A DNA stretch of 64,000 bases from Diabrotica undecimpunctata (GCF_040954645.1 NC_092813.1:17524136-17588135); one strand, 5' to 3'. Shown: positions 31,893 to 43,377, counted from the stretch's first letter. Notes: generated from the letters alone by a model not told the origin. Program-made: numbers and translations.

Positions 31893-32450
31893 GATATATA
31901 CGTATTCATCACTCCCTCTTAATTTTTCCGATATAATTTTTAATTGTTAAAATTTTTTGTAAGTTTACTTTTGTTAAATTATTGTTGTAGAAGTTAAAAG
32001 TAAGTCTATTTAAGTTAGTTTACACAAAACAATTGCCTCCCGAAATAATTGTTAGAGTTGTTTTTTACTTTAATAGGAATAGAAGTTTTTCAGTTTCTTA
32101 TTTGGTTATGGTAAAAAAGTTTTATTTTTATATAAAATAAATAAAACATTTTTAATAATTATATTTAACTTTTGTATTTTTTAGTTAATAATAAATATTG
32201 TATGAGACATGTCTTCTTTTTTTCAATGCAGAGATAAATGCTGGTCACTTTAATTTTGGAGTATTTACGCACCCCACGATACCAGTTGTGTGTTTATAAA
32301 ATAACGATACCAGCTGAGGATAAAAATTAAAACGAATATATTTTCCATTGTTATTAATTTAAATTAACTTGTTTACTAACTTTGAAATAATATAAACACG
32401 TCTCTGTTCTAACCTCTTGTGCCAGTCCGTAACTGATTTGGTTTGTTTTC
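31893..32450. other. A+T-rich spacer
   Basis: No gene. May contain the end of the piggyBac-like element and the unknown left edge of the next transposon; no clear inverted end was found. Confidence 0.35.
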
Positions 32451-32887
32451 AATATGGCGTCTGGATACTTTATACTTCAAAGGCGCCGACAGTGTTAAAA
32501 GGTAGACTGTGGTTTCGCGGTGTCCTCGTGGACGATTTCGTAATAGTTCTTTTTATGATTTAAAGGTAAGGACATGCTTATTATTTATTTTTTATAATAA
32601 ACCGTAGTTTTAGAACTTAACACTCTTTGTTTTTTAAAAGTTGCACTCATTAATCAAACAAATTTAGACTTAATTCGTTTTACGATTAAAACGTAAAAAG
32701 ATTTAAACCAATAATTAGACTTATTGCACTTTATTTTTAAAAAACGAGAATTTATTTTGTATCATTAGAGTTTACTTTAGTTTACTTAAAAAAAATGAAG
32801 TAAAATTATATGAATTTGAGTTAATGCACTTTCTTTTTAATTTAATGGGAATGATAAATAGCATTATTCGATTTGTTTCTGTTTTAG

Positions 32888-35643
32888 ATGAAACAGGCGT
32901 GGAGAAGCCGTAAAATTTTGGGATTACTTCAACCTTCCGAGGTTTTTGAAAGGCAAGAAAACCCTGATTTGACGGCTGAAGAACCTATTCAACCTTCCGA
33001 GGTTTTTGAAAGGCAAGAGAACCTTGATTCGACGACTGAAGAACCTATGTACATTAGTGGAAATTAAGTAAGTAGAAAAAACTAAAAAAAATATTGATTT
33101 TACATTACACCAAAAACCCGTTAATTACAGGATTCTACAGCATGGACTGCAATGGAAATTGAAGCGTCGGTAAATGAATCCTTACTTGACAGTCAATAGA
33201 AGTACAAACGAATCTTGTACCCGAATACGACAATGATGGTTTTTCGTATAAAGACGAGATAGAGAATGCCAAAACAGTTGAAGAAATTAGAGTAACACCG
33301 AGACGGACTTCTTCTTCATCCTCCTCTTCTTAGAGGTCTTCTACTTCTTCTTTATCTTCTTCCTCGTCTTCAAATTCAGATAGCTCCACGTCAAAAGAAA
33401 GCTCTAACGAAAAGACTAGAGAGAGAATCAAGTCACAGGGCTATTTGGCTTCGGCTATTGTGCAAACAGCTGCTGGATTTAATGTAGATGTCATCACACA
33501 AGAAAGTGATTACAGATCCCGTGTACGTACTTACTATGTCATATTCTAGAATAATTTACTGTATAATTTTTTATTTAACGAAATTAATTCAATAATTAAA
33601 TCATATTTCATTAACTAATTGTGTAGACGTTAAAAAGATTTGTTTAACTTATTAATTTATAAATTTAATAAAAAAATCCTTCTCTTTCAGACTGCCACTG
33701 CATCACGAAATTCTTGTAAAAGATCTTGTGCGACGAATTCTCCCATAACCATTTCTCCTATGTACACTGATGATAGTGACTTTGACGATGACGAAGGTGA
33801 TCCTACTTTTAATGTAGAGGACAAATTTGGTAAGTCCTCATGGGGAAAAAATTTGCTAATACGATCGTACTCGGATTCTTTTAGCTCTGATAATGGCATT
33901 GCAACACAACTTAAAAGAGGTCGTAAGAGGGTAAAACATCGTTCTAAATGGAGGCAAAATGGAGTTAAAAAGTTGCGCAATGAAGGAAGACGTTATGTGT
34001 CCATGTCAAAAACTCACACAAAGAAGCGAGCCCGTTGTCTAAAGACTGCTTGTACTGACAAGTATAAATTAAAATGCATAAATAAAATAGATACTCAAGG
34101 TAGATACGAATTATTCGATAAATTCTGGAAGTTAGGTGATTTAAATAAGCAAAGAATCTACATAAACAATTGCATGGTTGACATAGAACCAAAATATAAG
34201 TACACAAACGCTAAGAAACCTCGTCGCCCTAATAAGGCTTTTTATTTTAATTTTCAAGGCGACAAAATAAGAGTATGTAAGACCCTTTTCAGAAGTACGT
34301 TGGACATCACTGATAGAATGATTTACACCATAATTACCAACACTGATGAGATGGGCTTAGTTGCTGACAAACGCGAAAAACACGGCAATAATCATAGATT
34401 GGATCCTGAATTGTTAGATGATATCAGAAAACATATTGATACAATTCCAAGAATGGAGGGCCACTACGTTAGGGCTAACAGTTTAAGACAATATGTCGAG
34501 GGTGGTAGGACAATTAAGGATTTATATAGTGACTTTAAGTCTGCACAAACTGAAAAAAATAAACAAATTGGCAGTTACATAACTTACTATAACATTTTTA
34601 CAAATGAGCTAAACTTAAGTTTCCACAAACCAAAAAAGGATCAGGACCAATGTACTGCATACGAACACATTGATCGCAATGGTCCTAATTTAGCAGTAAA
34701 AGATAAAAAATATCAGAGCCATATTAAAGAAAAATAACCAAGTAGGAAGGAGAAATTTAATGACAGAATGAATATAAACAACGAAAACAAGGTCCTAGAG
34801 GTGAAACTTCAGCATTTTATTATAAAAGTAAATTGTTAGTTATATATAGTTACAACCTAACATTAACTGAACTGAATAGTAAAGACGACAAGCCTCCATA
34901 CGACAACGTTCATTGCTACTTTTAGACAGAATGTGACGCCAAACGTGGTGCAATCGAGATTGGTTCGTGTGTTTGGAAATATTTGATAAATATAAGCTCT
35001 GACAATGAAGAAGCGAAAAACGTCATCTTCTATTCAGATAATTGTTGTGGACAAAACAAAAATAAGTTTGTCTTAACCTTATATATGTATGCCGTGTCTA
35101 ATTTAAATATTAAGAGTATAACGCACAAATTTTTGATCAGGGGTCACACCCAAAACGAGGCAGATAGTGTGCATAGTCTAATACAGAAAGAGGTCAAGAA
35201 AAATTTAAAACCTGGCCCTATCTACACGCCGGTTTAGTATATTGCCTTAATCAAAAACGCAAAAAAGACACGACCAGCAATAGCCGTACACGAGCTGTTT
35301 TTCGATTTTTTCGTATATTTGAAATAATTACAAGAGGAGTGGCGCTATAATTTCAGTATCAACACTAATGGGCAAAACGTTAACTGGAATGATATTAAAC
35401 AATTAAAGGTGTCTAAAGACTACCCATTTACGTTTAAATATAAAATGTCATATAAAGAAGAAGAGTTTAAGGAAGTAAACGTGCGAAATAAAAGAAGAAA
35501 AATGACACCTCTCAGTGAAATTCTGCTTAAAAAAGCTTATACTTCAAAAAAAGAATATAAAGCGCTAATAAAAAGAAAAATCTGAAGGAGTTAGCTACTA
35601 AAGGATTAATTCCGTCATACTACGCTAATTTTTATAATAGGTA
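32888..35643 (+). pseudogene. Sola-like spliced transposase, copy 2, disrupted
   Basis: Exon 1 starts at ATG 32888 (MKQAWRSRKILGL, compare MSSRARKILGLV at 10993) and carries a 60-bp tandem duplication (QPSEVFERQEN twice). A Ser-rich exon (33300-33400) and the large exon from 33691 follow. The large exon reads FDDDEGDPTFNVEDKF, KKRARCLKTACTDKYKLKC (finger), LDITDRMIYTIITN and HYVRANSLRQYVEGG. Breaks: TAA before the donor at 33065, TAG within the Ser-rich exon, TAA at 34735, a deletion near 34799 that removes the first catalytic Asp segment, TAG near 34924 and 35236. FYSDNCCGQNKN (about 35035) and RGHTQNEADSVHSL (about 35140) remain. The gene is dead; family role as for the copy at 10.9 kb. Confidence 0.7.
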
Positions 35644-36539
35644 AAATATAAATTACCCTGTTAATTTACTATTGTATTCCTATGTACGTGATCTCATTAT
35701 TATTACGGCATAATTAAGAGTACAAGACTGCTAATAATAAGAGAGCTCAAAGACAATTTTATTGTATTCAATATTAAGCAAAGTTCCTTTATATTATTTT
35801 TTGTCAATTTTCTTAAAGACTTTCATTTTGTGTTATGTTTCTACAAAAACTTGATTTTTAATAAAATACTTATATATAATTTTGTATTTTATTTTATTAC
35901 TAGCACCCACCCGGCTTTCCACGGGTTTATATTATAGAAACAAACCTTCCCTTATATTAGTCTGTCTATTATTGATGAAAACTGCATTAAAATCCGACTT
36001 ATTTTATACCATGTAAGGATTATCCTGCTCAATAACTTTTTAGTAATTTCTTTATAAATTGCAAGTTTTAACAATTTTATAACGTTAAATAGAATTAAAC
36101 TTTAGTTATTATAAGACACTTACTTTTTAATAATCTTAAACAGTAATAACACTGAAAGTCTAATATATTTCATTTTACTTTAAATTATAAAAAGAATGTA
36201 ATCTTAAAATTAAAAGAATATAAAAATATTTTTAAAAGCGAAATTGCATTAACAGGTTTTCGTGTAATCCGAAATTTAGATATTTATCTTTATTTTTTAT
36301 TATAAAACGAACTAAGTCCCCAATCTTTTTTTTAAACTAACGCACCTTTTGAAACATGCACGATAACAGGTATTTATATGTACGAATTAAAAGAGAATTT
36401 CATTATGAATACGCCAAACGTTATCACATTTCCTTAAACCATATACATTCAATAATATTCCTCTAAATATAGGTGAGGTCAAACATGCAAAACTTTAAAC
36501 GCAATTTCCCAAAAAAATGTGATTTTAGAGTTATTTCGG
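35644..36539 (+). other. 3' non-coding part of the second Sola-like element
   Basis: A+T-rich, polyadenylation-like aataaa near 35865; nothing else recognised before the inverted end at 36520-36558. Confidence 0.4.
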
Positions 36540-36563
36540 TTTATTTTTAAAGGAGCGATATAC

Positions 36564-37183
36564 AGATTGAACGAATTTAAAACGGAACATACGAAATCAA
36601 TGTATTTCGGCTCAACTCCGCTCTAGGTGGTTGGCCAACAAAAGGTTGTCAAATAATTATATTATAAAAATCCAATACTTCAGCGGGCTGCTGGATTCTG
36701 AATTCATTCAAGAACAAGTCAAAACTCCACCCAAATGGGTTGCCTAGAATCACTGTGAAAACTAGACTACACAAGCAGTTCATATGCTGTCAAACCACTT
36801 ATCGCTTCCTTATAGTCCAAGAGATAGAGCCGAAATTTTGAACTGATCCGTAATATGACATTTCTCTATTGGAATATATTCATTGTAACTGGGTTAAGAC
36901 TTTGCCTTACAGGCGGACGCCCCTCGTGGTACAGGGGGTGGCTATACAGGGATGAAGTTGTAATTTTTTTCAGAAAAATTAACGATCGATAATATGGCTG
37001 AAAATTTGCCCAGAGTAAGATCTTGGTATAAGCAGACGAAATCCCAAAGGGTGGACGCGAGAGTGGATACATAAGGGGTGGCGCACAGGGGTGAAATTGC
37101 AATTTTTTGGGGAAAAATTAACGATAAGTAATATGTCCGCATTTTCATGGCTCATTATTTAGCCCCTAAAAACTCTAAATCCA
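36564..37183 (+). repeat. Left long inverted end
   Basis: See the element. Well-matched segments: 36564-36598 and about 36822-37183 (containing ggcggacgcccctcgtgg). Short ORFs here are shadows. Confidence 0.75.
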
Positions 37184-37802
37184 AAAGGGCGGACAGCTGG
37201 GTTGGTACAGAGAGCCATAAAACGGGGTCAAATGTACCACTTGCCTGCGCATTTTAGGTCTCGGTAACAATTTTCAAACTGATTTTATTATGATATTTTT
37301 ATACCGATTGATTTGAAAATTTGTATGCTCACTTCTGTTACTATTCTGAGAAGCGTCAAGTAGAGTTTTCCTCAAAATTTTCCAAAAAAAATTCCGTAAT
37401 TTTTTGAGGTAAAATCTAATTTATAGAATCCTTTCGATTTTCTGTAAGTTATACCATGATTTTTTTCCAAAAATTTTCAAACGATTTTTACGATAAGAAA
37501 AAAATATTAGAAAAACTTTTCTAAAACATTTGATAAAACTCTACGTCATCGTCTGAATCTTTTATAGAATATTTTGTAGTTTTAAAATGATATTATGATA
37601 ATGTTTTTTTTTTCAAACTAAAGTCATATTTACTTTACAAATCACATTTTTTTCTTAAATATAAATATTTTACGAATTAATTTTTAATTGAATAAATGTT
37701 TGATATTTGATATTTTATTAAATTAAAGTAATTTTATAATGTTAACTATTAAATATTTTTGGTATAACAAATAGTAATTTTACTTATTTTTTATTACAAT
37801 AA
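37184..37802. other. A+T-rich interior of the long-inverted-repeat element
   Basis: No ORF. Ends in the target-site duplication TTATTACAATAA (37791-37802) of the nested Jockey element. Confidence 0.5.
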
Positions 37803-38032
37803 TAATAAATAAAAAATAAAATAAAAATAAAAACGTTTATTGCCATTCTAAGATATTTACATTTCAAAACTTAAGATATTTTAGCCTTCTTTCTTCCTCG
37901 ACGTCCCGCTCGTGCACCGCCAGCTCTTGAAGATTTCTCCTTTCGGTTCCTGGATTTTCCTGGGTGGTGTCCTCGTCTGCTTCTGTAGGTACTAAAATCG
38001 GCAAACGTACCTACTTCCCTGCACACGCCTGG

Positions 38033-40726
38033 TTAGACCCTGATCAGGTGGTCGATCAGTCTATGGGTGGATCTGTGTATCCTCTGGATCCTGTTCTTCT
38101 CGAGGATATCCCTGGTCTTTCGCAGTCTTCGAGTGGCCTGGTTGAAGAACCACCTGGTTCTGTTCTCGGCCACTTCCCTTAGTGGCGTGTATCCTAACCT
38201 GTTCTTGATTGTAGCATTCGTAACTCTATCCTCCCATGCTGTTCCGTCGATGATTCGGTAGCATGAGTTTTCAGTTGCTTCCAACTTTTTCCAGTGTGAT
38301 TCCGCAATGGAGCTCCACACTGGAATAGCATACAGAATCACCGACCTAACATATGCTTGGTAGAGCTGAATTTTCTTCGCCTTCGAGAGTGGACTGGACC
38401 TAAAAATGAAAGGAAGTATTAGTTTTTTAGCTGCATTAGCTTTTACCTTAGTTTTTTGTGTATGCACCCGGAAGTTGAGTTTTCTGTCGAGGTGGACTCC
38501 TAGGTATTTGACCGTCTCTGTTTCCTGAATTCTGTTGTCTCCTACTGTGATCTGTTTCCGTAGTTTTCGTCTATCCTGGCCGAAAATGATGAACTGCGTT
38601 TTTTCGGCGTTGATCTTAATTTTCCATTTTTCGGTGTAGTCCGTGATTCTTTCCAGGTGGCTCTCCATGTTATCTATGATTCTTCTTTCGTCTTTTCCGG
38701 ATGCATACACTGCTGTGTCGTCTGCATACAGGGCTGTAGAAGTCCTTGGATCTGTAGGGAGGTCTGAAACAAAAATGTTATATAAAATGGGTGATAAAAT
38801 GCTGCCCTGAGGCATTCCTTCCTGGATTTCTTGAATCGTCGACATCTTTTGGTCAGCTGAAACTTGGAATGTTCTATTAGATAGATACATGTCGCAGATG
38901 TTGATGAGGTAGTGTGGAAGTCTAGCCTTGTCCATCTTGTAGATTAGTGCCTTCTTCCAAACCGTATCGTAGGCTTTCTCTATGTCCAGTATGGCTAATC
39001 CTGTCTTCTGTTTCCTGTTGAATTTTATCTTCGTGTCGCTGATGATCCTTGCTAATTGGAGTTCGCAGTTTCTTCCTTTTCTGAAACCAAACTGGTCTTC
39101 TTGGATGACTCCTCTTCTTTCTGTATGCTTCACCAGTCTCTTGTAGATGATTTTTTCTAAGATCTTTCCCATCATTTCCAGGAGTGATATGGGCCTGTAG
39201 CTTTCCGGTCTTCTTCCATCTTTCCTTGGTTTCAGAAGAGGTATAATCTTGGCGTGTTTCCAGTTGTTTGGAAAATGTCCTTTTTCCAGGCAGTATTTGA
39301 AGATATAGTACAGTTGTACTATGATCTTCTTCGGAAGTTCCTTGAGGGTGATGTTGTGGATTCCTTCTTGTCCTGGTGCTCTGCTTCCTTTCAGTTTCCT
39401 GATGATTTTTGCAACTTCACTTGGGCTGATGTGGTCTTCTTCGTCTATTTGGAACTCGTTCCTTCTTCTGATCCTGTTGTATTCTTGCTCGACTTTCCTC
39501 TTTGTTCTTGCATCTGACATATCCTGGTTTTGTCTGTGTGTGGCTGCCATCTTCCTTGATATTGCATCAACTTTTCCTTGGGTGTCGTAGTGTGTTCCCT
39601 CGTTGTCCATGATTTGTGGCATCTTTTGTTTTCCTCTTCTTCTTGCCTTCAGCATTTTCCAAACGTTTCCATGGTTTTCTTCAGCTCTTCTGATGTTGTT
39701 GTGCCACTGGTTTTCAGTAAGACTTCTCAGTCTTACTCTTATTTCTTCGGATAGGATGTCTCCGTAGTCCTTGAATTCCTGTCTTCTGGTTCTTTGGAAT
39801 GCTCGTCTGGCCTTGTTTCTATCCTTGATGATGTCCTGTAGTTCTGTTGGGATGATCAGTCCTCTGTTGTTCGTCATGGATTTTGGGATGTTGGCTTCCA
39901 TTGCTCGTTGGATTCTTCTTGTGATTTCTTCGATCTTTTCTTCCACTTCTTCTGTTGATTGGAATTCTCTCTTCATTTCCATTTGGTTTAGCTGTCTTCT
40001 GTAGTTAGGCCAGTTAGCATCTTTCCATCTCCATCTTTCTACTGGTTCTATCCTTGGCAAGTCGACTCTCGATGTCATCCTTCCTATTACTGGTTTGTGG
40101 TCCGAACTGCATTCGAAGTATGTTCTGACGTCTTCCATTATTACATCCTTGGTGATGAACAGGTCCAGTGTTGAGTTGTTGTGTTCTCTTATTGGATTGA
40201 TCCTTGTTGGTTCGTCTGGAGCGAATAACATCCTATCTCTGTCCTCGCAGTATCTTAGTAGAGTTGTTCTTGGTGCTGTGTCCGTCATACATCCCCATGC
40301 TGTGTGTTTGGCGTTGAAATCTCCTGCTACGACTACGGTTGGTGCAGAGTTAAGTAAGGCATCCAGTTCTTCTATGGCTAGTTCTTCCGAGTGTTTCCTG
40401 TAAATTGAAAAAATATTAGCTATACCTACTTTGATTCCAACACTTTCGAAGTGGTGTGTGTCTATCAAAACTTGATTCCATTCTATGTTGTTCTTAACAT
40501 AGATGGCTACTCCTCTGTCGTTTGGTTCGTCTCTTCTTCCGAATCCATCGTAGTTTGTTATTCTTGGAAGTTGGGATTCCGTCATGTATCTTGTTTTAGA
40601 CAGGCATATGACATCTGGGTTATGTCTTACCACTGTCTCTCGAAGTTCGCTGATCCTTAGCCTCAATGATGCTATGTTGAACTGGAGAATCTTCAGGTGT
40701 TTATGGTTCATTGTAGATCTCTTCAT
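38033..40726 (-). CDS. ORF2: endonuclease-reverse transcriptase of Jockey element
   Basis: 897 codons, no stop. Endonuclease, residues about 10-230: LQFNIASLR (Asn17), DVICLSKTRYM where the catalytic Glu of 'CLxET' is Lys44, VVVAGDFNAKHTAWGC (Asp/Asn), NNSTLDLFIT, SSDHKPV. RT, about 440-720: SRAPGQEGIHN, ESYRPISLLEMMGKILEK, DQFGFRKGRN, LAILDIEKAYDTVW, GMPQGSILSPILYNIF and ALYADDTAVY. After it come VKYLGVHLDRKL, YVRSVILYAIPVWSS (thumb) and a C-terminal tail. ORF2 nicks the target and primes cDNA synthesis. The RT looks intact, but Glu-to-Lys at the metal-binding site should abolish nicking unless the family differs here. The gene starts inside ORF1, suggesting re-initiation or frameshifting. 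Confidence 0.95.
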   Translation of the reverse strand: MKRSTMNHKHLKILQFNIASLRLRISELRETVVRHNPDVICLSKTRYMTESQLPRITNYDGFGRRDEPNDRGVAIYVKNNIEWNQVLIDTHHFESVGIKVGIANIFSIYRKHSEELAIEELDALLNSAPTVVVAGDFNAKHTAWGCMTDTAPRTTLLRYCEDRDRMLFAPDEPTRINPIREHNNSTLDLFITKDVIMEDVRTYFECSSDHKPVIGRMTSRVDLPRIEPVERWRWKDANWPNYRRQLNQMEMKREFQSTEEVEEKIEEITRRIQRAMEANIPKSMTNNRGLIIPTELQDIIKDRNKARRAFQRTRRQEFKDYGDILSEEIRVRLRSLTENQWHNNIRRAEENHGNVWKMLKARRRGKQKMPQIMDNEGTHYDTQGKVDAISRKMAATHRQNQDMSDARTKRKVEQEYNRIRRRNEFQIDEEDHISPSEVAKIIRKLKGSRAPGQEGIHNITLKELPKKIIVQLYYIFKYCLEKGHFPNNWKHAKIIPLLKPRKDGRRPESYRPISLLEMMGKILEKIIYKRLVKHTERRGVIQEDQFGFRKGRNCELQLARIISDTKIKFNRKQKTGLAILDIEKAYDTVWKKALIYKMDKARLPHYLINICDMYLSNRTFQVSADQKMSTIQEIQEGMPQGSILSPILYNIFVSDLPTDPRTSTALYADDTAVYASGKDERRIIDNMESHLERITDYTEKWKIKINAEKTQFIIFGQDRRKLRKQITVGDNRIQETETVKYLGVHLDRKLNFRVHTQKTKVKANAAKKLILPFIFRSSPLSKAKKIQLYQAYVRSVILYAIPVWSSIAESHWKKLEATENSCYRIIDGTAWEDRVTNATIKNRLGYTPLREVAENRTRWFFNQATRRLRKTRDILEKNRIQRIHRSTHRLIDHLIRV

Positions 40727-42143
40727 ACTTCATGAAAACCATTGCTTTTTCAGCAAATGATTTTGCTTGTAATAGTTCTTTCTTCATATCCTGAAGAATT
40801 GCCATCATTTTTTGGACATTAACTATTTCGTTAATTTCCGCCCAGGTGCTTTTGACTCCATCATTCCTTGGTGTCTGTTGTTCTCCTTTGCTTGCTTGTG
40901 CATATGATATGCCACTAGAGATCTTCCTGAATGTTGATGGATGGGGCGCTGGTGGAGCTGTCTTCTGAGGCTGGTTCCTCGCTCTTCTTGCTGCCTGTCT
41001 ATCGAGATATTCAATGTGCTTGCTGCACATGGGATAGTTGGAAGTGTGTGCCTCCTGGCAGTTGCAACACTTCACTTTATTTATCTGTCCTTTCGGCAGA
41101 GGGCAGTGTCTCGTTTGATGTCCATTAGCACACTTCATGCATCTGGGCTGCTTGAAGCAATTTCTTGCTGAGTGTCCGAACTCCTGGCAGTTGTAACACT
41201 GCGTTGCCCTGGAAGGTTTGGAGTAGGCGTCCCATTTCACTCTGATGTTTTGCACTCCATTAATTTTCTTAATCTCCTTTAAATCTTGCTGTTTGTCGAC
41301 TTGCAGTAAGTAGGAGCTGCTTTGTGCTCCTGGCTTCCTGGTTTTAAGTTCGGTAACTTTTCCGATTATGCCTTGCTCTCGTAGATCAGCTTCGACCTCG
41401 TCGAGGTCCATTCCTGGAGCCGCCTTCATGACAATTTTCTTCGTAACCTCAGACTTCTTTGTGAAGGTATGGAAGGCCGTAGAGGTTGAGATGAAGTCCT
41501 GTTTTAATTTTTCGTAATCTTCGTTGGTCCTAAGGTACACCCTTGTACCTGCTTTTCCGGACGGTGATATCTGAAAGTTATTGTGCCCCAATAACTTCGT
41601 GATTTCTTTGATGAAAGTTGAGTAACTCCCTATTTGTCCTGCTATGACAAGGGGAGGTACCCTTTCTTTCCTGTTGTTGGCTGTTGGAGTGGCTTCTTCC
41701 GTGTCGACTGTAGTTAAAACTTGATAACGGTTTTTAGTTGTAACCGTTCCGCTAGTTGTTGGTCGCTGTCTTGCACCTGCGATGTTTTCGTGGGAGTTTC
41801 TTCTTTGACATTTAACTGCTTGGAAGGGTTCCTCCTCCATGATTTCAATATTGTTGGAAGCCATTGTTGCTGTGGTTTCTTCTACTGAATTTTCGACTTG
41901 TCCTATTTCGGTATCTTGTAACTGTTCCTTATCCTGGGCGGGTCCACCTCTCCTTGAGGTGGGCCTGAAGCTTCTATTCTTGAATAGTTTCCTGTGTAGT
42001 GGGAATTCTCGTCTTATTGGACTGGAAGCTGAAATTAGATCTGCAATTTTATTAGTAATAACAGTTTTATCGTCTTTTTTAGTCTTGAAAAAGACTAAAT
42101 CAGAGATATCCTGATTTTTCTTACATGAGAACAATTCAGTCAA
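40701..42143 (-). CDS. ORF1 (Gag-like) of Jockey element, three zinc knuckles
   Basis: 480 codons, open. Basic, disordered N-terminal third; central part like PRE_C2HC-type ORF1 domains (SSYLLQVDKQQDLKEIKKIN, VRVKWDAYSK-like), then three CCHC-type knuckles: CYNCQEFGHSARNC, CMKCANGHQTRHC and CCNCQEAHTSNYPMC (about residues 327-385). The C-terminus has a helical stretch (MMAILQDMKKELLQAKSFAE). ORF1 coats the element RNA and forms the ribonucleoprotein with ORF2. Its start at 42143 lies downstream of the hairpin array. The last 26 bases overlap ORF2 in another frame. Confidence 0.95.
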   Translation of the reverse strand: MTELFSCKKNQDISDLVFFKTKKDDKTVITNKIADLISASSPIRREFPLHRKLFKNRSFRPTSRRGGPAQDKEQLQDTEIGQVENSVEETTATMASNNIEIMEEEPFQAVKCQRRNSHENIAGARQRPTTSGTVTTKNRYQVLTTVDTEEATPTANNRKERVPPLVIAGQIGSYSTFIKEITKLLGHNNFQISPSGKAGTRVYLRTNEDYEKLKQDFISTSTAFHTFTKKSEVTKKIVMKAAPGMDLDEVEADLREQGIIGKVTELKTRKPGAQSSSYLLQVDKQQDLKEIKKINGVQNIRVKWDAYSKPSRATQCYNCQEFGHSARNCFKQPRCMKCANGHQTRHCPLPKGQINKVKCCNCQEAHTSNYPMCSKHIEYLDRQAARRARNQPQKTAPPAPHPSTFRKISSGISYAQASKGEQQTPRNDGVKSTWAEINEIVNVQKMMAILQDMKKELLQAKSFAEKAMVFMKYEEIYNEP

Positions 42144-42431
42144 CGTAAACCGTTCAGTTTACCGCCGACTGGATTGGGTTGGGGTAGCTGTTTTGTTGCC
42201 GAGAGGGGGCATTTGGGCCTGTAGGACCCATCGCCGGCTCTGCGGACTTCTTCCTGTCCTCGGAATTAGACCGGGTGTTGACCATCTTTGCTTGTCACTG
42301 ATAAAATGGTTTAATACTGCTACTGGTATAAAATAACGGTTACCGTGACAAGTATCTGTTATAGGTAACAGTTCCAAGGAGCAGTTACAAAATAACTGAT
42401 CAAAAATAGAAAACAGAACAGGTAAAATAGT

Positions 42432-43123
42432 CTAAGTATTCCTTGACTTACGGAAGGAATAACTTAGTAAACAAGAACAATAAAATGGTATAAAAGTACA
42501 ATGCAAAGAAAATGTTTCTAAGTGTTTCTTGACTTACGGAAGAAACAACTTAGAATTAAAAGTAAAATACACAAGATAAAAGAATAGAAAAGTGCAGAAA
42601 TATTCCTAAGTGTTTCTTGTCTTACGGAAGAAACAACTTAGAGTAAAAACAAACAAGAGAATCAAATATGGAAAAATAAGAATACAAATACTTATAAGTG
42701 TTTCTTGACTTACGAAAGAAACGACTTACAAATACGAAAAATCAAATACAGAAAAGATGTGAAAATATTGCTAAGTGTTTCTTGACTTACGGAAGAAACA
42801 ACTTAGCATAAAATAGAAAGGAAAAAAAAAACAAATTATTAAGTATTTTCTTAACTTAAGGAAGAAAATATCTTAGATAAAATATCGGAAATAATAATGC
42901 AACAATGATTATGAAAATATTTCTATGTGTTCTTTTGACTTACCGGAAAAGAACGGTTTAGACGCACAATTAAAATAACAAGTCAAATATTCAGAGAAAT
43001 ATTTCTAAGTGTTCTTTGACTTACCGGAAAGAACTACTTAGACAAAGTACAAATCAAAATATAAAATAGAAAAAGCAAGATAAATATTTCTAAGTGTTCT
43101 TAACTTACGGAAGAACAACTTAG
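42432..43123 (-). repeat. Array of nine covarying hairpins with GUAAGU loops
   Basis: Units (plus coordinates): 42432-42467, 42518-42553, 42606-42641, 42695-42728, 42771-42806, 42840-42876, 42923-42961, 43005-43041, 43090-43123; start-to-start spacing 69-89 bases. Each reads CTAAGT + arm + loop + inverse arm + ACTTAG. The arms differ but stay paired: ATTCCTT/AAGGAAT, GTTTCTT/AAGAAAC, GTTCTTTT/AAAAGAAC, GTTCTTT/AAAGAAC, GTTCTT/AAGAAC, TATTTTCTT/AAGAAAATA. In RNA sense the loop is CCGUAAGUC or CCGGUAAGUC; GUAAGU is present in seven of nine (GUAAGA in the third, UUAAGU in the sixth). The sequence between units is A-rich and not conserved. Confidence 0.9.
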
Positions 43124-43377
43124 ACACAAAATACAAGAAAAATAAACAATCAAAATAATCAAATAAAATATCAAACAATCAGTACATGAACAAATATAGA
43201 TCAATGTATTATTCTAACCTGAAAAGGTCTGAATATACAATAATGCTAAAATAAAAAGGTATACAGAAAATCAGAAATAAAACAATAACTTAGTTGGAAC
43301 AATAATAGCACCGACTAGGTCTACAGTAGAAGAGGCAAGCTCGACTGACCGATGAGAGAAAATCTACCTGCTTTTAT

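Larger units (their letters stand above)
32450..36558 (+). mobile_element. Second Sola-like DDE transposon (left end unclear)
   Basis: The right end GAGTTATTTCGGTTTATTTT ... GGAGCG stops at 36558 and is followed by ATAT (36559-36562). It is the inverse of the solo left end at 14305. The left end in this region is not recognisable. An untranslated exon probably ends at the donor at 32566 (tttaaag/gtaagg). Transposase exons 32888-35643 follow the same plan as the copy at 10.1 kb, at clearly diverged protein level. Confidence 0.65.

Noticed and set aside
36866..37148. Two overlapping minus-strand ORFs in the left inverted end
   Set aside because: The matching right arm does not conserve a reading frame; they are non-coding end sequence.
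38067..41171. Many plus-strand ORFs opposite the Jockey ORFs
   Set aside because: They are antisense shadows of the long minus-strand ORF1/ORF2, with Ser/Phe/Leu-rich composition and no domains.
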